Below, one piece after another: positions 44,063-58,000 of a DNA stretch of 64,000 nucleotides. The notes under the pieces were generated by a model. It ran no database searches, was not told the origin of the DNA, and saw only the letters and a program-made list of their open reading frames with translations. The stretch's first letter is position 1, and every line of letters begins with the position of its first letter. The translations under genes were made by a program, and so were the position numbers. Source of the stretch: Apostichopus japonicus (Eukaryota; Echinodermata; Holothuroidea; Aspidochirotida; Stichopodidae); the NCBI RefSeq assembly GCF_037975245.1, contig NC_092564.1, positions 12,980,484 to 13,044,483 on the forward strand, in the 5' to 3' direction.

Positions 44063-47000
44063 ACATTTGCATAATTTAGGTGAGGGAAGAAAGGCATAGT
44101 TTAGCCTTCAGCCTTTGATGATGCATTTTACCAGTGTATCACTCCTTACCATCCCCTCAATTTTTTCAACTCTCATGAATTTTTTTTTTTTAATGACATG
44201 AACGTTAATTTGGTATATAATCTTCCTATACAAACTGCCCCCCCCCCCCCCCCATCTGTGTAGTAATTGCTAATGTTCTATAATGCCCGCAGAAATCTCC
44301 AATTTCCCTGCTTTCCCAACTCACACTGTCTCTTTCCTTTACCTTCTACTGTGTTGTGTCTCTTGGACCAGAGCAGAGTGCTTAATTATGTAGATTTGTT
44401 ACTCAATGGGGCTCTCCGGTCACCAACAAAATCATCGGAGGTGTGTGGTCACATCGGTCCTGTCTAATTCCAAGAAATTTGACAAGCTGTGGCTCAGTTG
44501 CTACAAGTTTCAGTGTCAATTTTTTGCTATATTTAGTATTTAGAAATATCTAGTGTTAGTCGACAAGAAATCACCTTCAGTACCATGAGTTAATCACAAT
44601 ACGTTTGTTCCTAATTATTGAAGAGGAGATTGTTTTAAGCATCTAAAACTTTTGTGATTTCTTAAACATGCTTTTCACTGCAAAAGTTGAACTTTTGAGT
44701 CAATAATCCAGCTTGTTGTGTGCATACAAATTCAGGTAGCGTTATCTGCATGCTGGTGCGTCCATAGATTTTGTAAACAGTGCAGATCACAAACATCAGG
44801 ACCTATATGACAGTGACCACGGCTAAAATGGCCAGATAGCTCCATTGAACTATTTATTTTTCTCCTCTTTTAATAATTAAACCCTTTATGATGGAACCAT
44901 CACCTTTCTTGATAAAAGAATCGAAGCTCGCAACTGCCAAGTCATATTTAGTTATAGCAACTATGACATGGTTTTCTAAAACAATATACCATTCCTGAAG
45001 AGAACAAAATTAATTAATTAACTTACTCAAATTTTTTTGTAATTGAAGGTATTATTTAAATTAAACTGCTTTGTGGCTCTAATTGTTATTTATTTTAAAT
45101 CCTCAAAATGTTTCATTGTAAATTATTCCTCACAAGAAATGTGACATGGAATGGAAAAATTGAACAGTGGAAATGATTCAAGTTAAAAAATAATATTTTT
45201 ACAACTTTTTAATTTGTGCAAAACTTTGGTCAGTAGATAAAGAGGGCAGACATATTTTAGTCTGTTTGTGGCATGGATGATTGTCTTAGCAAAATTGATT
45301 GCATTTGGTACATTGTTCAACTGTACTTGGAACTTCTTCAGCTGGCATTTCAATGAATCTGCTCCTCTTTATCTTTAATTTGTTCCTCCCTTCCTCCCCC
45401 CTCCCGCTTCCCTGTTTATTGTTCCCTTATCTATAAAGTATGAATTCACTAAGGAAGCTAACCTGGTCTCTTTCAGTTCTTTACAAATGAGAGCCCTGTA
45501 AGAGCTGAACATCTTATCAATTTTAATATGCTAGCAGATAACTTAAGAAAGCTTATTCTCATCAATAAAAATTGCTGCAAGCTATAATTTATAACTATGT
45601 TGACAGGGAAAAATTCCACCTTTTTTAACACATTCAAACTCAGTCGGCAGCTATGTAGCATACATCTTAAAACTGAAATAATGGAAAGCAAACTTGCTGC
45701 TGTAATTCCCAGTGTCATTTTGACATTTAACAATGAATAAATGCTATGACATTTGTCATGGTGGATGGGTCCCATGCTTACATTCAGACTCAGGCAAAGG
45801 AGAAGCTTGCCTATATCTTTGTATATTTTGTCACAATTAAGGTGGACCTATTCTTGCTTAATTCATAAAATATGGGAGGAGGGGGCCGGGGAGAGGGGTG
45901 AACTTAAATTTATGATGATAATAAGAGGTCCCTCTACTATAAAGGAGACACAAAATAACAATTCTTTAGCTTTATCTTCTTTAAAAGAAGGTTACACATT
46001 AAAGGGTTATTCATAGGTCAGATTTGGTATACTAATCAGTTTGTCACACTAACCTGATCAGGAACTGTGACAAGCTTACTCTATTAGATAAAAGGTGAAA
46101 TGATCAAACAGCCAACTTGTTGGAAGTTACTTCCAGAAACAGGCTTTATATTCACTTCAGTTGTTTTGTATTCGGTCATCTTCTTCAATCTTAGATGTAT
46201 CTTCAGGTGCGCGAAACAATTTGAAACTCATGGTTACACCTCCGATGGTACTTTGTAGGTTGTGATTAAGAAATTTTGTGGCTCTAAGTTTATAACCATG
46301 GTACAGGGTGTCTTTTGCAATATTTGTCAGCATTCTATTTTCACCAATGGTATTATTATTATTTGAATAGACCAGGTTTCATATTGCTTATTGCTCTTCG
46401 TGAGGGTTCCCATTGGCTATCGTTAGGTTTCATTATATCATGTTACCTGCCTACAGTCTGACCTATTGTTTCATACAAACTTTGGTCTCTTGTTATCAAT
46501 TAAGAGCATTAGTAGGGAAAAATATCAGCATTGATATTTCATATTCCAACAAAATGAGAAACATGACCAATGTCATTTTCAAGGTATGCACCCTATAAAA
46601 TATGCTGTAGCATTTCAAGTGGAAGCCACTGTAAGTCAAATGTGATTATCCTCCTCAATTTATTGTGTTGTTTAACTCCATCATTTTATAAGTTCTAATA
46701 ATTCTGTCATGAATTTTTCATATTACGTTCAGCAGACAACACCAAATAATGAATTCCAATAGCTTTTGTCTTTTTTAAGTTTTTTTTACAAAAATTAATT
46801 TTAAACATATCAACCAAGATTGCAATGATCTGTCAACTGTCTATCTGTTGTTGTTGTGTTGTTACCGAGGTGTCGGACTCGATGGTCCGTGTGCTAATAA
46901 AGAAGGTAGATCAGTCTATCGGGATTGATGAAATGGATTAATTATAAAAGTGACATGAAATGTACACTGTACTGATAGTATGTTTATGGTCTTCATCAAA

Positions 47001-47393
47001 TCAAACTTGGGTTTCTTTTAGTTTTTGCCTAACAGATAAACTGATATCATGGTCTAAGAAGATTCCCTTTTTGTGCTTTTTTTTTTCTACCCCTCGTATG
47101 GTCACATTAGGCTTTTATATCCAAAATAACTCGGGTTGTTAAATGAAGTTATATGTGACATGCTGGTATACATCCTGTACCAGTGTGTCTATGAAGTCAG
47201 TAAATTTATGTTTTAATACTACTTGCTTCATAAAAATATTGTATTCGTGACTGGATTGCATCTTCTGAGGCAGTATGACCTTTGTACAAGTCTTTGGCAT
47301 GTGCGGCAAAAAGTGTGTAATTAATGACTTTTACTTTTAGCCTTCCACTTATATGGATTTGTCCTACATATGCTGTGATACCTTTAAAGGGAT
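44063..47393. other. Intergenic DNA, no gene seen
   Basis: AT-rich. A 16-C run lies at 44238-44253. Open frames are short and unrecognised. Confidence 0.45.
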
Positions 47394-47968
47394 AATACAG
47401 TGGTGGGGGGCAATGTAATACTTTATATTCCACATTGCTAGCAATATCACGTTCTTAACTATTGATATTGGATACTTGAAGGCTACTCGTGTTTTATGAC
47501 ATAAAATTCTTTGGTTTCTCCAGAAAATGGTACTCATTGGTAGTTTGCCAAGCCACCATGGACAAATTTTCTTGGAAAGGTTGACCTTTCCTCTGTCATG
47601 TTAGTTTTTTATTCCTCCTCGAAATGTGATACATCTGGCATGAGTGGTTAAATGTCGAGCTAACATAATATATGGCTTCATCAGGATGCAAAAATGTTTG
47701 GACAAGATTATTACTTGTTCTCTTTAACAAAGATTTTGTTAAGCGATAGTGAAAAAGAACAGAGAAAAGGAAGATGTTTTTCAGCTCAATTGCTGTGATG
47801 GTATCACTTCCCTCTGCTGTTATCAGACGTATGCATGAATTGTCAACCATCTATTGAATATTCATATATTTGCTATATAACACGCCACAGGGATTTAGTC
47901 TCCAGCAAGCGATGTGCAAGTTTTTGTTTACATCGTGGACTTTTACCAAAATGATATTATCCCTTTAA
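47394..47968. mobile_element. TTAA-flanked MITE with 14-bp terminal symmetry
   Basis: TTAAAGGGATAATA at 47394-47407 is mirrored by TATTATCCCTTTAA at 47955-47968. Taking TTAA as the target duplication leaves a 10-bp inverted repeat (AGGGATAATA) and a body of about 570 bases without coding capacity. TTAA targets are characteristic of piggyBac-type elements, but the terminal bases are not the usual CCC, so the superfamily is uncertain. Confidence 0.6.
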
Positions 47969-50900
47969 GTGTTCAAATGAAGCTGACTGGGCAGTTTTAT
48001 ATAGAGGAAGCAGTTAGTAGATAAAACAATGAAATATATCTCTTATTGCAAATGATACTGAAAGGAGATAAAGGTATCTTTGTTACAGAAGTGTAGCATC
48101 AAGTCCTGCCATTTAAGCAGCATCTATGATTACATGCACAGATGTGGTCTAGACAAGCCCTTCAAGTCACTTTAATTTGACAAACTTCAGTTGTCTTGTT
48201 TAATAAAAAGGGTCATTTCTCAAAAAATTAAAAGCATCATAGAAACACAACCTGGATTGCTATCGGTGTGTATGATTTTGTGCCTAAAGTTATCCTTTAT
48301 CATCTTTGTAGAGTTTACATTCCAAAGATCATGGTTTAGAGTTATTTCTTCGACCAGGGGATGTGAAAGTGGGTGGTTTTTATATATTTTTTTCTCACTT
48401 ATCCCGACCTCTTGGATCTCTTCATGAATAAGAAATAACTGTTAATGGTATGGTAGATGGGTATTTATTACAAGGATTCAATGGTAAAGATGGATCATCA
48501 TTACCTGATAGGGTTTGACGGTTTCCAGAACAGAACGATGTATTTGCCTGGATTCTAGGTAAACAATGGCATTGTAATTAATACTAGGCAGTGTATTAAG
48601 TTTTTTTTTTTGGCAAACTTGCAACAAAAGCTATGTAACACTGGATTGTCATGACAGCATGCATTGTAATGGCTGTAAAGTTTTCTGTAACTTTGAAGAA
48701 GCAATAACATGGATTCCGACTTTCGTGGTACCTAAGAAGAAAGAGAAGGTTAAGTTCGTATTTTAAAGAGCTTCGTGAAATGTGTGTGCTAATAACTTAA
48801 TTGGAAGAGTGTGTTTTCAGATTTAATTATTTCCAAAAACTTGGAGCATTTTTAAATTCTCTTACATGAGTTCAAAAGAAAATGTCACAAGAAACTTAAT
48901 TTTTTAGTATATTTCATAAGAAATCATCTTTATGCAGTGCAGTAGTTTAAGTACTGTCCAGTTTTTTATAATGGGTTTCTGTGATGCGGCCAGTAATGAT
49001 ATAATACTTCAAGATACGCCCTCCATCCGGGCGTGGAATCATTCAAATAAATTATATCCATAAGAAATCGAAGGGAAAAAATGCACACTATCATTGGTAT
49101 ATGCATTGTCTGGTTAGTAAATTTAAATTATAAGTCTTTATTAATACAGCAGAGTGTAAGCAGTTCCTTAAAATTCCCTGTCAAAAACATGCCAAGGCCT
49201 TGTTTACCATGTGGTTTACCATGTGGTTTACCATGTAATTTCATCATAACTATTGAAGTAGTTAATACCAATATATGATGCAAAGAGAAAATTGTGCCAT
49301 AGTTCATGGAGACTTCCGAGCAAATACTGACATAAATTGTTTTTAATTTATCGGAGTGAATATGGAAAGTCTGGTTTGCTTCCTGCAGTTGTAACTAGCT
49401 GATATTTAAAAGCTTTTGAAGATAATTTTAAGTATCTGCTAAGTACACAAATCTTTCAATGATAATAGGAAGGATACCACTACCCATTAAAATCTTCTTC
49501 CATCTGAAGATGATCCTGCTTCCATAGAACCGTTGGGCCTTCTAAACAAGCTTGCATACAGTTTCTAGCATGCTCAAATTTGGAGGCAATGGTGATGAAT
49601 TTTGAGTGAAATAATTTTTTGTAATATCCATATTTCTATGAAGCTAGTTATGAATTGAGAGAGAGAGATATGGATATTAATATCTTTGTGTGTTCATGAT
49701 GGTTATTTAAATTTCACATGTTGTAACAACCTTGTCTCTTTTCTTATTAGTTCTGGACAGTCAAAGAATTGTTTCATGTAACTGGTAATTCTAGTTGTAA
49801 CAAAATCTTTCACCCGAATTTTGCCCGTTGGTTGAACTTCCTGAATGTTGGCCTAATAGGAAAAAGGTTACAAAGTTAACATGTCCATTGAATAGCCTAC
49901 TACAACTGTTGGTGATAATGTTACAAGGATACAGTTACTATGTTCATGGAACAGAGAGGTCGGTCACTCAACAGCATACAGTATTAGTTGGTACAGATGG
50001 TTGATTAAATGAGAATGATTTCAAAATTTGAATTATATTACTGTACGGAAGGATAATTTCCCAAATATTGTTTTCTTCTTAGAATGTTACTGTTCTAGAG
50101 CTGCTTGCATTATCTTCAGCTACAGATTGTCTTTGGCCTTTGATAGATGTTTTTGGTACGGATTTCTCCTCAAGGGTATCCCCCCTTGACTCATCCATAC
50201 TTGAAATAATAAAAGTACAGTAGATTGATCAGTGGTTGGTTATAGTTGCCTTCCTCATCCAGTTGATGGAAGGCAGATTGTGATGTTTGCATTACACATA
50301 TTTATAAAGAAATAAAAATTGTAATAGATTGGTATTAATAGCGAAAAATATTTGTACCTCTCCATGTATTTTTTCAGTTTGTCTGTTGGTTTGTTTATTT
50401 TATATTGTTTTTGTCAAATTTTGAAAAAATGTTGAAATTATTTCATGTAGCTTGATGTAATTGTATAATACATTTTCATTAGAATACTGGATTGCAATTT
50501 TCAGCAAACTTGTTTTAGTAGAGACAAAAAGCTTACAAATGTCTCTAACAGTTTGTCACATAAATAGGCTACATAGTAACCCAACCCTCACAAAAGAAGT
50601 TAACCCCTTCCCCAGCTCAAAAAAGAAGAAAAAAAAAGAGCCTATTCTCAATGGTTGACTTTTAACAATGACATTGGTTCAGAAAATAATCTTATTATAA
50701 CCATTGGTAGTTTCTATAGGGTTCCCTTTTTTTCTGCTGAAAGACCAGTTGACATGGCCTGGAGGAGGGATCCAACTCTTTGTGATAAAAATCCAAACAA
50801 TATACAAATTTTTATTAATTGCAGCAACTTACTAAAAATTTCATCCTGTAAGATTAGAACGGACTGACAATCCAATATCTAGATTGTACACAAAGTTTTC

Positions 50901-51213
50901 CACGGTTTATTACAACTTTTTCCGAGCTTTTCTACAAATCTGCAATTTTTAAAAAGTTTTTAGTAGGCTAAATATTCAATTGTGGTTCTGTCTTTCCATC
51001 CTGGTGTAAAGAAAATATAAACAATTGATACAGTCAGTGTTTAAATATATTCATAGCACAAACAGTATCAAATACAAATACCACTAGTCTGGTCAAGCAA
51101 AATAAGGACCAATTGAGGATAGTTTAGTTTAGTAGAAAAATAGGATCAGGAGGGACACTCAAGTCCCCATCAAGGACCATTTAGGAGAGAGAAAAAACTG
51201 AAGACACAAACAC
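47969..51213. other. Intergenic DNA, no gene seen
   Basis: AT-rich DNA between SPOP and ALKBH8 with no recognisable coding exon or element. Confidence 0.4.
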
Positions 51214-51480
51214 TCAGACCCGATTACAATGCTTAAAGTGCTTGTTCAAAGCATTCTTAAACCCATTGACACTACTTGCAAGTACAACTTTCTTAGGCAA
51301 ACCGTTCCACTCATTCACAACCCTATTAGAAAAAAAGTTATGCGAATATTAATCCTACTATGTGACTTTTGGAGTTTTAAGACAATGACCTTTGGTACAA
51401 CTACTATTAACATACATGAAAAAGTCGGTAAAGGATAAATTGTCAAAAGTATACACAAAACGACTGGATGAGACCAACTT
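51214..51480 (-). pseudogene. 3' fragment of a LINE (jockey/CR1-like) reverse transcriptase
   Basis: On the minus strand, 51337 down to 51214 reads F-F-S-N-R-V-V-N-E-W-N-G-L-P followed by K-K-V-V-L-A-S-S-V-N-G-F-K-N and a TGA stop (complement at 51214-51216). This R-V-V-N-x-W-N-x-L-P pattern is the familiar C-terminal end of LINE ORF2 reverse transcriptases in marine invertebrates. Further upstream (to about 51480) T-K-G-H-C-L-K fits the preceding conserved stretch, but stops and frameshifts interrupt it. It is a truncated, dead copy between the two host genes. Confidence 0.75.
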
Positions 51481-51918
51481 ATGAAGCTGAAGAGATCAAT
51501 GAAGTTTAAATTTGATTTATATATTAATTGTTTCCAAAATGTTGACATCTAAAATTGCGAGCTCCACTGTGGGTTCTAAGCATAGAAGAAATGAAGGTGA
51601 GCAGAATATGTTCAGAAAAGTTTGGGAAATTTATCAGAGACCAGATCGGTCTTAAAGTGAGTATGATCTACATGATGGCTGATGAGGCTCAAAGACCATG
51701 ATTTAATAATATCGACATTTCCAGTAATTTCTCATTTGTTTATTTGTTTGGCTTCACAAATTATCTGAGAATTTCTATGAAAATACCTTTGAAAACATCG
51801 CATTACCATACGTTGTGAGAAATAATCAAAACACTTTTTATCTAGCCTATTTTCTACATGGATAATTAGTCAGACGTACGATTTTCGTTAAATTGGTACT
51901 AGTATAAACGGTAACGAG

Positions 51919-52044
51919 ATGGAGGAAAACAAGTCAAAATCTAAGCAGAAAAAACTCGCAAAAAAGATGAACAGAAAAAAAGGAAAGAGCGTAAAGCTTC
52001 TTAGGAAGCAGGGATCCATTAAAATAGCTACGTTTCCAACAAAG
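51919..52044 (+). CDS. ALKBH8: ALKBH8 coding exon 1 (Lys-rich N-terminus)
   Basis: ATG at 51919 with an in-frame stop 30 bases upstream; donor GTGACT, phase 0. The 42 residues include many Lys ([16 protein letters not shown]) and L-L-R-K-Q-G, comparable with the basic segment before the RRM in human ALKBH8. Its assignment rests on the basic pattern, phase and position, so it is less certain than the later exons. Confidence 0.75.
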
Positions 52045-55000
52045 GTGACTTGAACTTTACTGTATCTTCTTTTCATAGCACTGTACTTTCATTAGCCTAA
52101 AGTTCTTGTACTTTCTAATTCTAGTTATAAGGCAAAGTTAGAGCTAGCCTAACGACATCCACAGGGTTTCTAATGTTAGGCTAACACTACATTAACAAGT
52201 TGGTATAGACCGTACTCATATCATACAATTCATAGTCTAGACTAGGGTTGGCTACAAGTAACAACTGTCGGTACTAATTTAGAATCCGTACCATTATTAA
52301 TCCAGCGAATCATTCACGCGACGCACCTATTCACTGACTGTTATTCTATTGATTTGGGAGACAGAAACCAAGCCGAGGTGAGCACACACGTTCAGCCGGA
52401 TTATACAGTTGTTATTCTGCCGATTCGAAGTAAGCTCTCCCATTCATATGGTACGGATTCTAAAGTTAGGCCCAACTGTCAGTATGGTTGGTATATTAAT
52501 GTAACCATAATTTGTTCAAGAAATCGGGGACATGATCATGGTGTTGACCACCTCCCAACCCATGTTACAACTTACACTAACAGTAACACTTACACTTTGA
52601 TTGTAGGATGCATTTGAACAACATAGGAATCTAAAGTTGAAGCCCCAAAAGAGAGGAAGCCACTACAGTAGTGGATATTGCACCCTAGACAGTCACAGTG
52701 ACAATTGGCTATTTGACAAATTGAATATGCTTGACTGATAATTTGCCATTTATGATAGAGTTCCCTTGCTCTGTTTATGCCTGCTGTTCAGATTGTAAAA
52801 GACATTGTGTGTAATGTAAATTTTCCTTCCTTGGGCTAAAATCGCATTCACACAATGTACGATACGACATGATACCATATGACACAATGCCACACAATAG
52901 TAGTCTAAGCGGGCAAGATATATACATAGCATCATAATCTGACACATATGTGCTACGACAAAATTTAAAAAAATTTCATCGCACCTTATTCAATTGTGTT
53001 GCATGTAGTCCATACAGTCTCACATTTTTACACATTTTCAATTTTGATTATAACAGTGCTTAAAGGCTTATAAATGAAAGACAACTTTACATGTATTTTG
53101 CCATCAAAAGTAGAGGAAGTAATTTGGACAAATCGATTGACACTTTGTTTAATGTCAGATCGACTTTTGAGAATATTTACATGTATGAGATTGGTGGATT
53201 CGATATTCAGTTAAACCATATACGTTCATAGATTCTTGTTACTACGAGAAGAATCCCTGTAAAGAGACAGAATAAACATGTCATTGTGGTAGTGGAAATT
53301 TTTAAATCGGCTGCTACTAATTGTGTAAGAGTGTTCTTCTACTGTAGTACTGCTTTCTAGCAAACTCACTGGCGACTGCCTCAAAAATTCTTGACCTGTT
53401 GCTGAGAAGTGTTTATATACCGATAGAAAATCTGATGAACTGGAAGGCTGATTTCAAGAAAATATTTGGAAACTGCCCTCAAGTACAACATTTGCTTTGC
53501 TTGTTGTCTTGTGCTAAAGGAACAAAAACCAACTCTGATACTCGGGAGAACCATAGAAAGTCTTCAACAACACATGTGTTTCATGAACTTTAGATACTGT
53601 ATATAATACCATCCAGACTAAGCGGTTCCTTTCTTTCTTTGACCCTAGAAGAAGTTGTACCGCCTTCATGACGAACATCTCATATCGAAGGCATTTGAAA
53701 TGGTCAAGAGCAGAAAGTTTTCCATCAGGAAGGCAGCCAAATTAAATGGTATACCGGAATCCACCTTAAGGAGATATCTGAAGAAAGGCACCGTAGAAGT
53801 ACGTGGATTAGGAAGCACACCACTACTGCCTGCAGATGAGGAAAAACTTCTCATGGAACACATCCTTAACATGGCAAAGATGGGAACCATCTTATCACGG
53901 TCTGAAATTGTGAAATTGGCCACGAACACTGCTGTATTTTTAGGTATTAAAGGAGAGTTTTCCAACCCATTATCATTTGAGTGGTACAGATGTTTCATAA
54001 ATCGCTGGCCTAAACTGAAGGAGTTGCAGAAATCCGAGAAACCTCTTGACGCTTTGCAGGAAGCGGCCAATAATTACTTTGAAGCGCTGAAAGCAGTCGT
54101 AGAAAAATATGACCTCACAGAGAAACCACACTTTATGTTTTACTTTGACGAGACCAGCTTCCATGTGGAATGCGAACCGAGTTGTACTTCGGCCTCCCGG
54201 GTAGGAGAACTAGAAGCATCGGTCGACGCAAATTTAACGACCACAGTAATGGCTGTAGGAAGTGCTGTCGGACAGTACATACCTCCATACTTCATCTGCA
54301 ATGGAAGTCAATCTGTAGCAGATTTCAAAGACAGTGTTCTGCCTGGAAGCTGCTATTGTGTAACAGATAGTGGGTGCAGCAATGGAGAACTCTTTCTGGA
54401 CTTCCTCGAAAACCACCTATTGAAATACATTCCAGTAAGGCCAGATGGCCAGTGCGTACTCTTGCTGTATCACTGTCAGACAGGGTACATATCAAGGCCG
54501 CTCTGCGAACACGCTCTCCTCAAGAACATCATTCTCTTCGGTCTTCCACCGCAAAGTGGAGCACATCCACAGCCACAGACCATCACCTCATTTGACGGAC
54601 TCAAAAATGCTTACCTTACAGAATTTCAGGCTCAAATGAGTGAAAACCTAGGAGAACTCACACAAAGGCACCAGCTATGTAAATTAGTCGCAGGGGCGTA
54701 TTTGCATGCGTTTACACCTCAGAATCTAATATCTGCATTTACTGAAACTGGAATTTATCCGACTAGTAAGAGAAAAATACAGTTATTGTATTCCGACCGC
54801 ATTGCCAATAATCTCCCAACAAACAGCTCTCTCTGACATCTGACATCAGCATTTTCTGTGGAAGGATTCTTTCCCCTACAATTGATGTCGTGCAGTTTAC
54901 CAACTATATTGAAGTTTATTACAGTACTACTTTCTTCTTTATCAAGTCATGAAGACTCAGTCTGATGTGTACAGTAGGCTACAGTCAACAGTGTTTACTC

Positions 55001-58000
55001 TATACATGATACGCACAAATAATAGAAATGGACTTACAATACCTACTTTTTTGTTTGCTTTTTTGTAGCAAAACAGTAAAAGAAAGCAGGATCCAACACC
55101 TGTACAAGATAAGCCAGCTGAGACAACATATATCTTCTTTGTGCAGTTTGTGTGTTTATCAGTAAATGCTGTACAGTAGTTACACTAAGCAGTGTACTGT
55201 GTAATCTTAGGTTGGTAAACTCGTAAGAAACTGAAAGAAGTGTGTTGCTTTGATGAAAATGTTATTAAGAGTTACTGCCTCATGTGCCATAAAGTATGAG
55301 TGATACTTTTTAAAAACAAGTAAAGAAAAGAATATTTTGTTTTTTCCTTTCACCATCTGTATTATTTTGCAAAAGCCATGCACCGATGCTTTGATTGGTA
55401 GCGTAATATTATAATTTAATCACAGGTACTGTCTGCAGTATGTATACATTCTTCACTTGTATATGTTACGTTCCACTGTGTTATGGTTACAACATATATA
55501 CAGTAGTTTAACATCCACTACTTAACTACTTCAGTGTGGATGACAAATCTCCTTTCTAGACAGTACCACCTTAGAACTTATCAAGGATTCAATCGTTCAC
55601 CTTTATACAGGAATGTTTTCAGTGGTTCTTTGGAACATTAATACTATGTTTTGAAAGCCGTCCAGTCTAGTTTACCTGCATTGATGGTTCAAATGTGATA
55701 TTCTAGGCTAGCTGTAGCCTTAGGTTTTTAGTAATATTAACAAAACCATTCTACCATGATTATTCTAAAATTGTTTAATTTATTTTTCAGTTTTGAATAA
55801 AATGTGATTCTGGAATCTGGAGACCTTGAAACAAAGTTGATTGAAAATAGGCTGCTTTAATTGTGAGCTCTGTTACTGCTTCATTGATACTGTACAGTAT
55901 ATCGTTAAAAGAAGCATTTCAGAGCTCTAGGCACAAGGTTCAAGAGGTTGTGAACATTGTTTACTAGCAACTTGAAGATTTGTAATGGTTATGTTTCCAT
56001 AGTTACTAATTTTGTATAAGGAGAAAAAAATGATGAATTCATATTAATATAGCTACTTATTCTCTGAAATTTGGTTTGAAAGCTTTTAAAGTTAAAAGAA
56101 ATACCTAATGGATGGGGAAATAATAGCCGGACAGTATTTACAGAAAGTGAAGCATCAGAAAAGGCATAAAAATAATAAATATTAATTGAGAAAGAAACAT
56201 TGATTTGCTAGAATATTGTTTTTATTTTGTTGTACACCAATGGCATTAATGATTAAAAAAAATGTGAAAGATGATCATTTTGACTTAACCTTGAAAACTT
56301 ACTCTACAGACTTATGAACTGAAATTCAAGCCCTATTCATATCTTTAAAAATGATTGAAAAATTGAATGATGATATTCTTATAGTAAGATAGTAAGATGA
56401 AACCCTCTTGGGCAGAAACAGCTCTTTACTTGGTAACATGTTTTTGTTTTTTAATTACCATTTATTAATTGCGAATTGAAGTTAAATGGGGGAGTAGGAT
56501 GGCTTTGGTTGTGGGATGAGATAAATAATGTTTCTCGGAAGAATCACATTTGGTTGACTGGGAATGACATACATGTACTACTCTGGGTTCCCTTCCACTT
56601 ACCCTCATACCCCATTCCAAACTTTAACACGAAACAGAAATACTGCTGTATTTTGGACCTAAAGTATACATTTATCGTTTGGAATACTTAATTTGTGGGT
56701 ACAATAGAGTGAAAACAAATTAAACCCTTTCAAAGAAATTCTTTACACTTCAGTCTAATTTTTTGCAATAAAGAATAAGAAACCTCATCTCACAAAACTA
56801 TTGTCAATAACATGAAAAAAAAATGGGATAATTATCATACCAGCAATAAGCTCACGCTTTCAAGAAATGATGGTAGTCTTGAAAATACAACACCTACAGT
56901 GTAATACTACTGTACTGTATACAATAAAATGCTGGTCTTAAAATGACTAAGACTTATGTATTTTAGATCCTCCTGCAAGCAGGAACTCGCGGAGAAGCTT
57001 CATTGGCTTTATCAAAGGCGCAAGCTGACCGAAGTCAGTCCCTTAGATTCATATTTAACGTCTATGACTTTGAATTGTCAATTGTCAACAACTCTGTAAC
57101 TGGACGACATACATTAATCTTGGAGTGACTCGAACCGGGGACCTTATGATTGAAAGGCACCGGCGTTAACCACTGAGCTAACACTTCTAAACTTATGCAA
57201 ATAGACTGTCATAGAATGACTCCATCTTCTTGATATATATTTTATTGTTAGATGCTTTGTACAGTCCCTAATGTCTCATTTTTCAACACTTTTAGTACTG
57301 CGATTCTAATAAAGGTTTGATGATGTTTAAAATATTCATTTATAGCATGTCAGCTTGCATATCAGCTAAAGAAGAATTAAATGTTTGACCCCTTCATCTT
57401 TACTTCTTTAAGTGCATGCTTTGTTAATACTTCTGTACAGTACTTGTTGAAAGTTTGTGAATGACAAAATATTTCGAATGTTTTAATCATGAGGTACTCG
57501 CTAGTTAACATCCTTGGGAAAGGATGTCTAGTAAGATGCCTTATTTCTACCAGTGATAATATTTGTGTTATTTTTGGTGGGTTTGAGAATGACAACTGAC
57601 AGCCAAAGGGCAAAGAGTCGTTTTTTAAATGCTTTAAATTGTTTCTTCGACAGAATTTGCTTGTTGCCAATGGTGGTCTAGGAAACTCAGTCAGTAGAGA
57701 AGAAATCGTGAACCTGTTCCGGCCTTTCGGTTTGCTGGAATCAGTGACTATGGAGGAACAGATGCCACACTGCTTTGTGACGTTCAGTGATGTAGAATTT
57801 GCGACCAATGCTGTTAAAGCTCTAAACGGACACCAGCTGTCTACTGGAAGTACAGCTCATCAAAATGTAACGTTGTATGTGTCATATGTTGACAAAGGTT
57901 AGTCATCTATTCTTAGTCATACTTAGTCATCTTCTTTATGATTCTGTAGTGTGTAATGTGACTACAGTATGTGCTAAACGGACACCTGCTGTCTACTGGA

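Noticed and set aside
53666-54070. 134-codon open frame on the minus strand
   Set aside because: Antisense shadow of the transposase-like ORF.
54374-54639. Open frames overlapping the transposase in another frame, considered as evidence of a frameshifted DDE motif
   Set aside because: The main frame stays aligned to the family on both sides (D-S-G...E-L-F-L before; A-F-T-P-Q-N after), so the changed catalytic motifs look like substitutions, although a short compensated frameshift around 272-310 cannot be excluded.
57377-57808. 143-codon open frame on the minus strand
   Set aside because: Antisense shadow of ALKBH8 exon 2 and its upstream intron; the sense strand is the conserved RRM.
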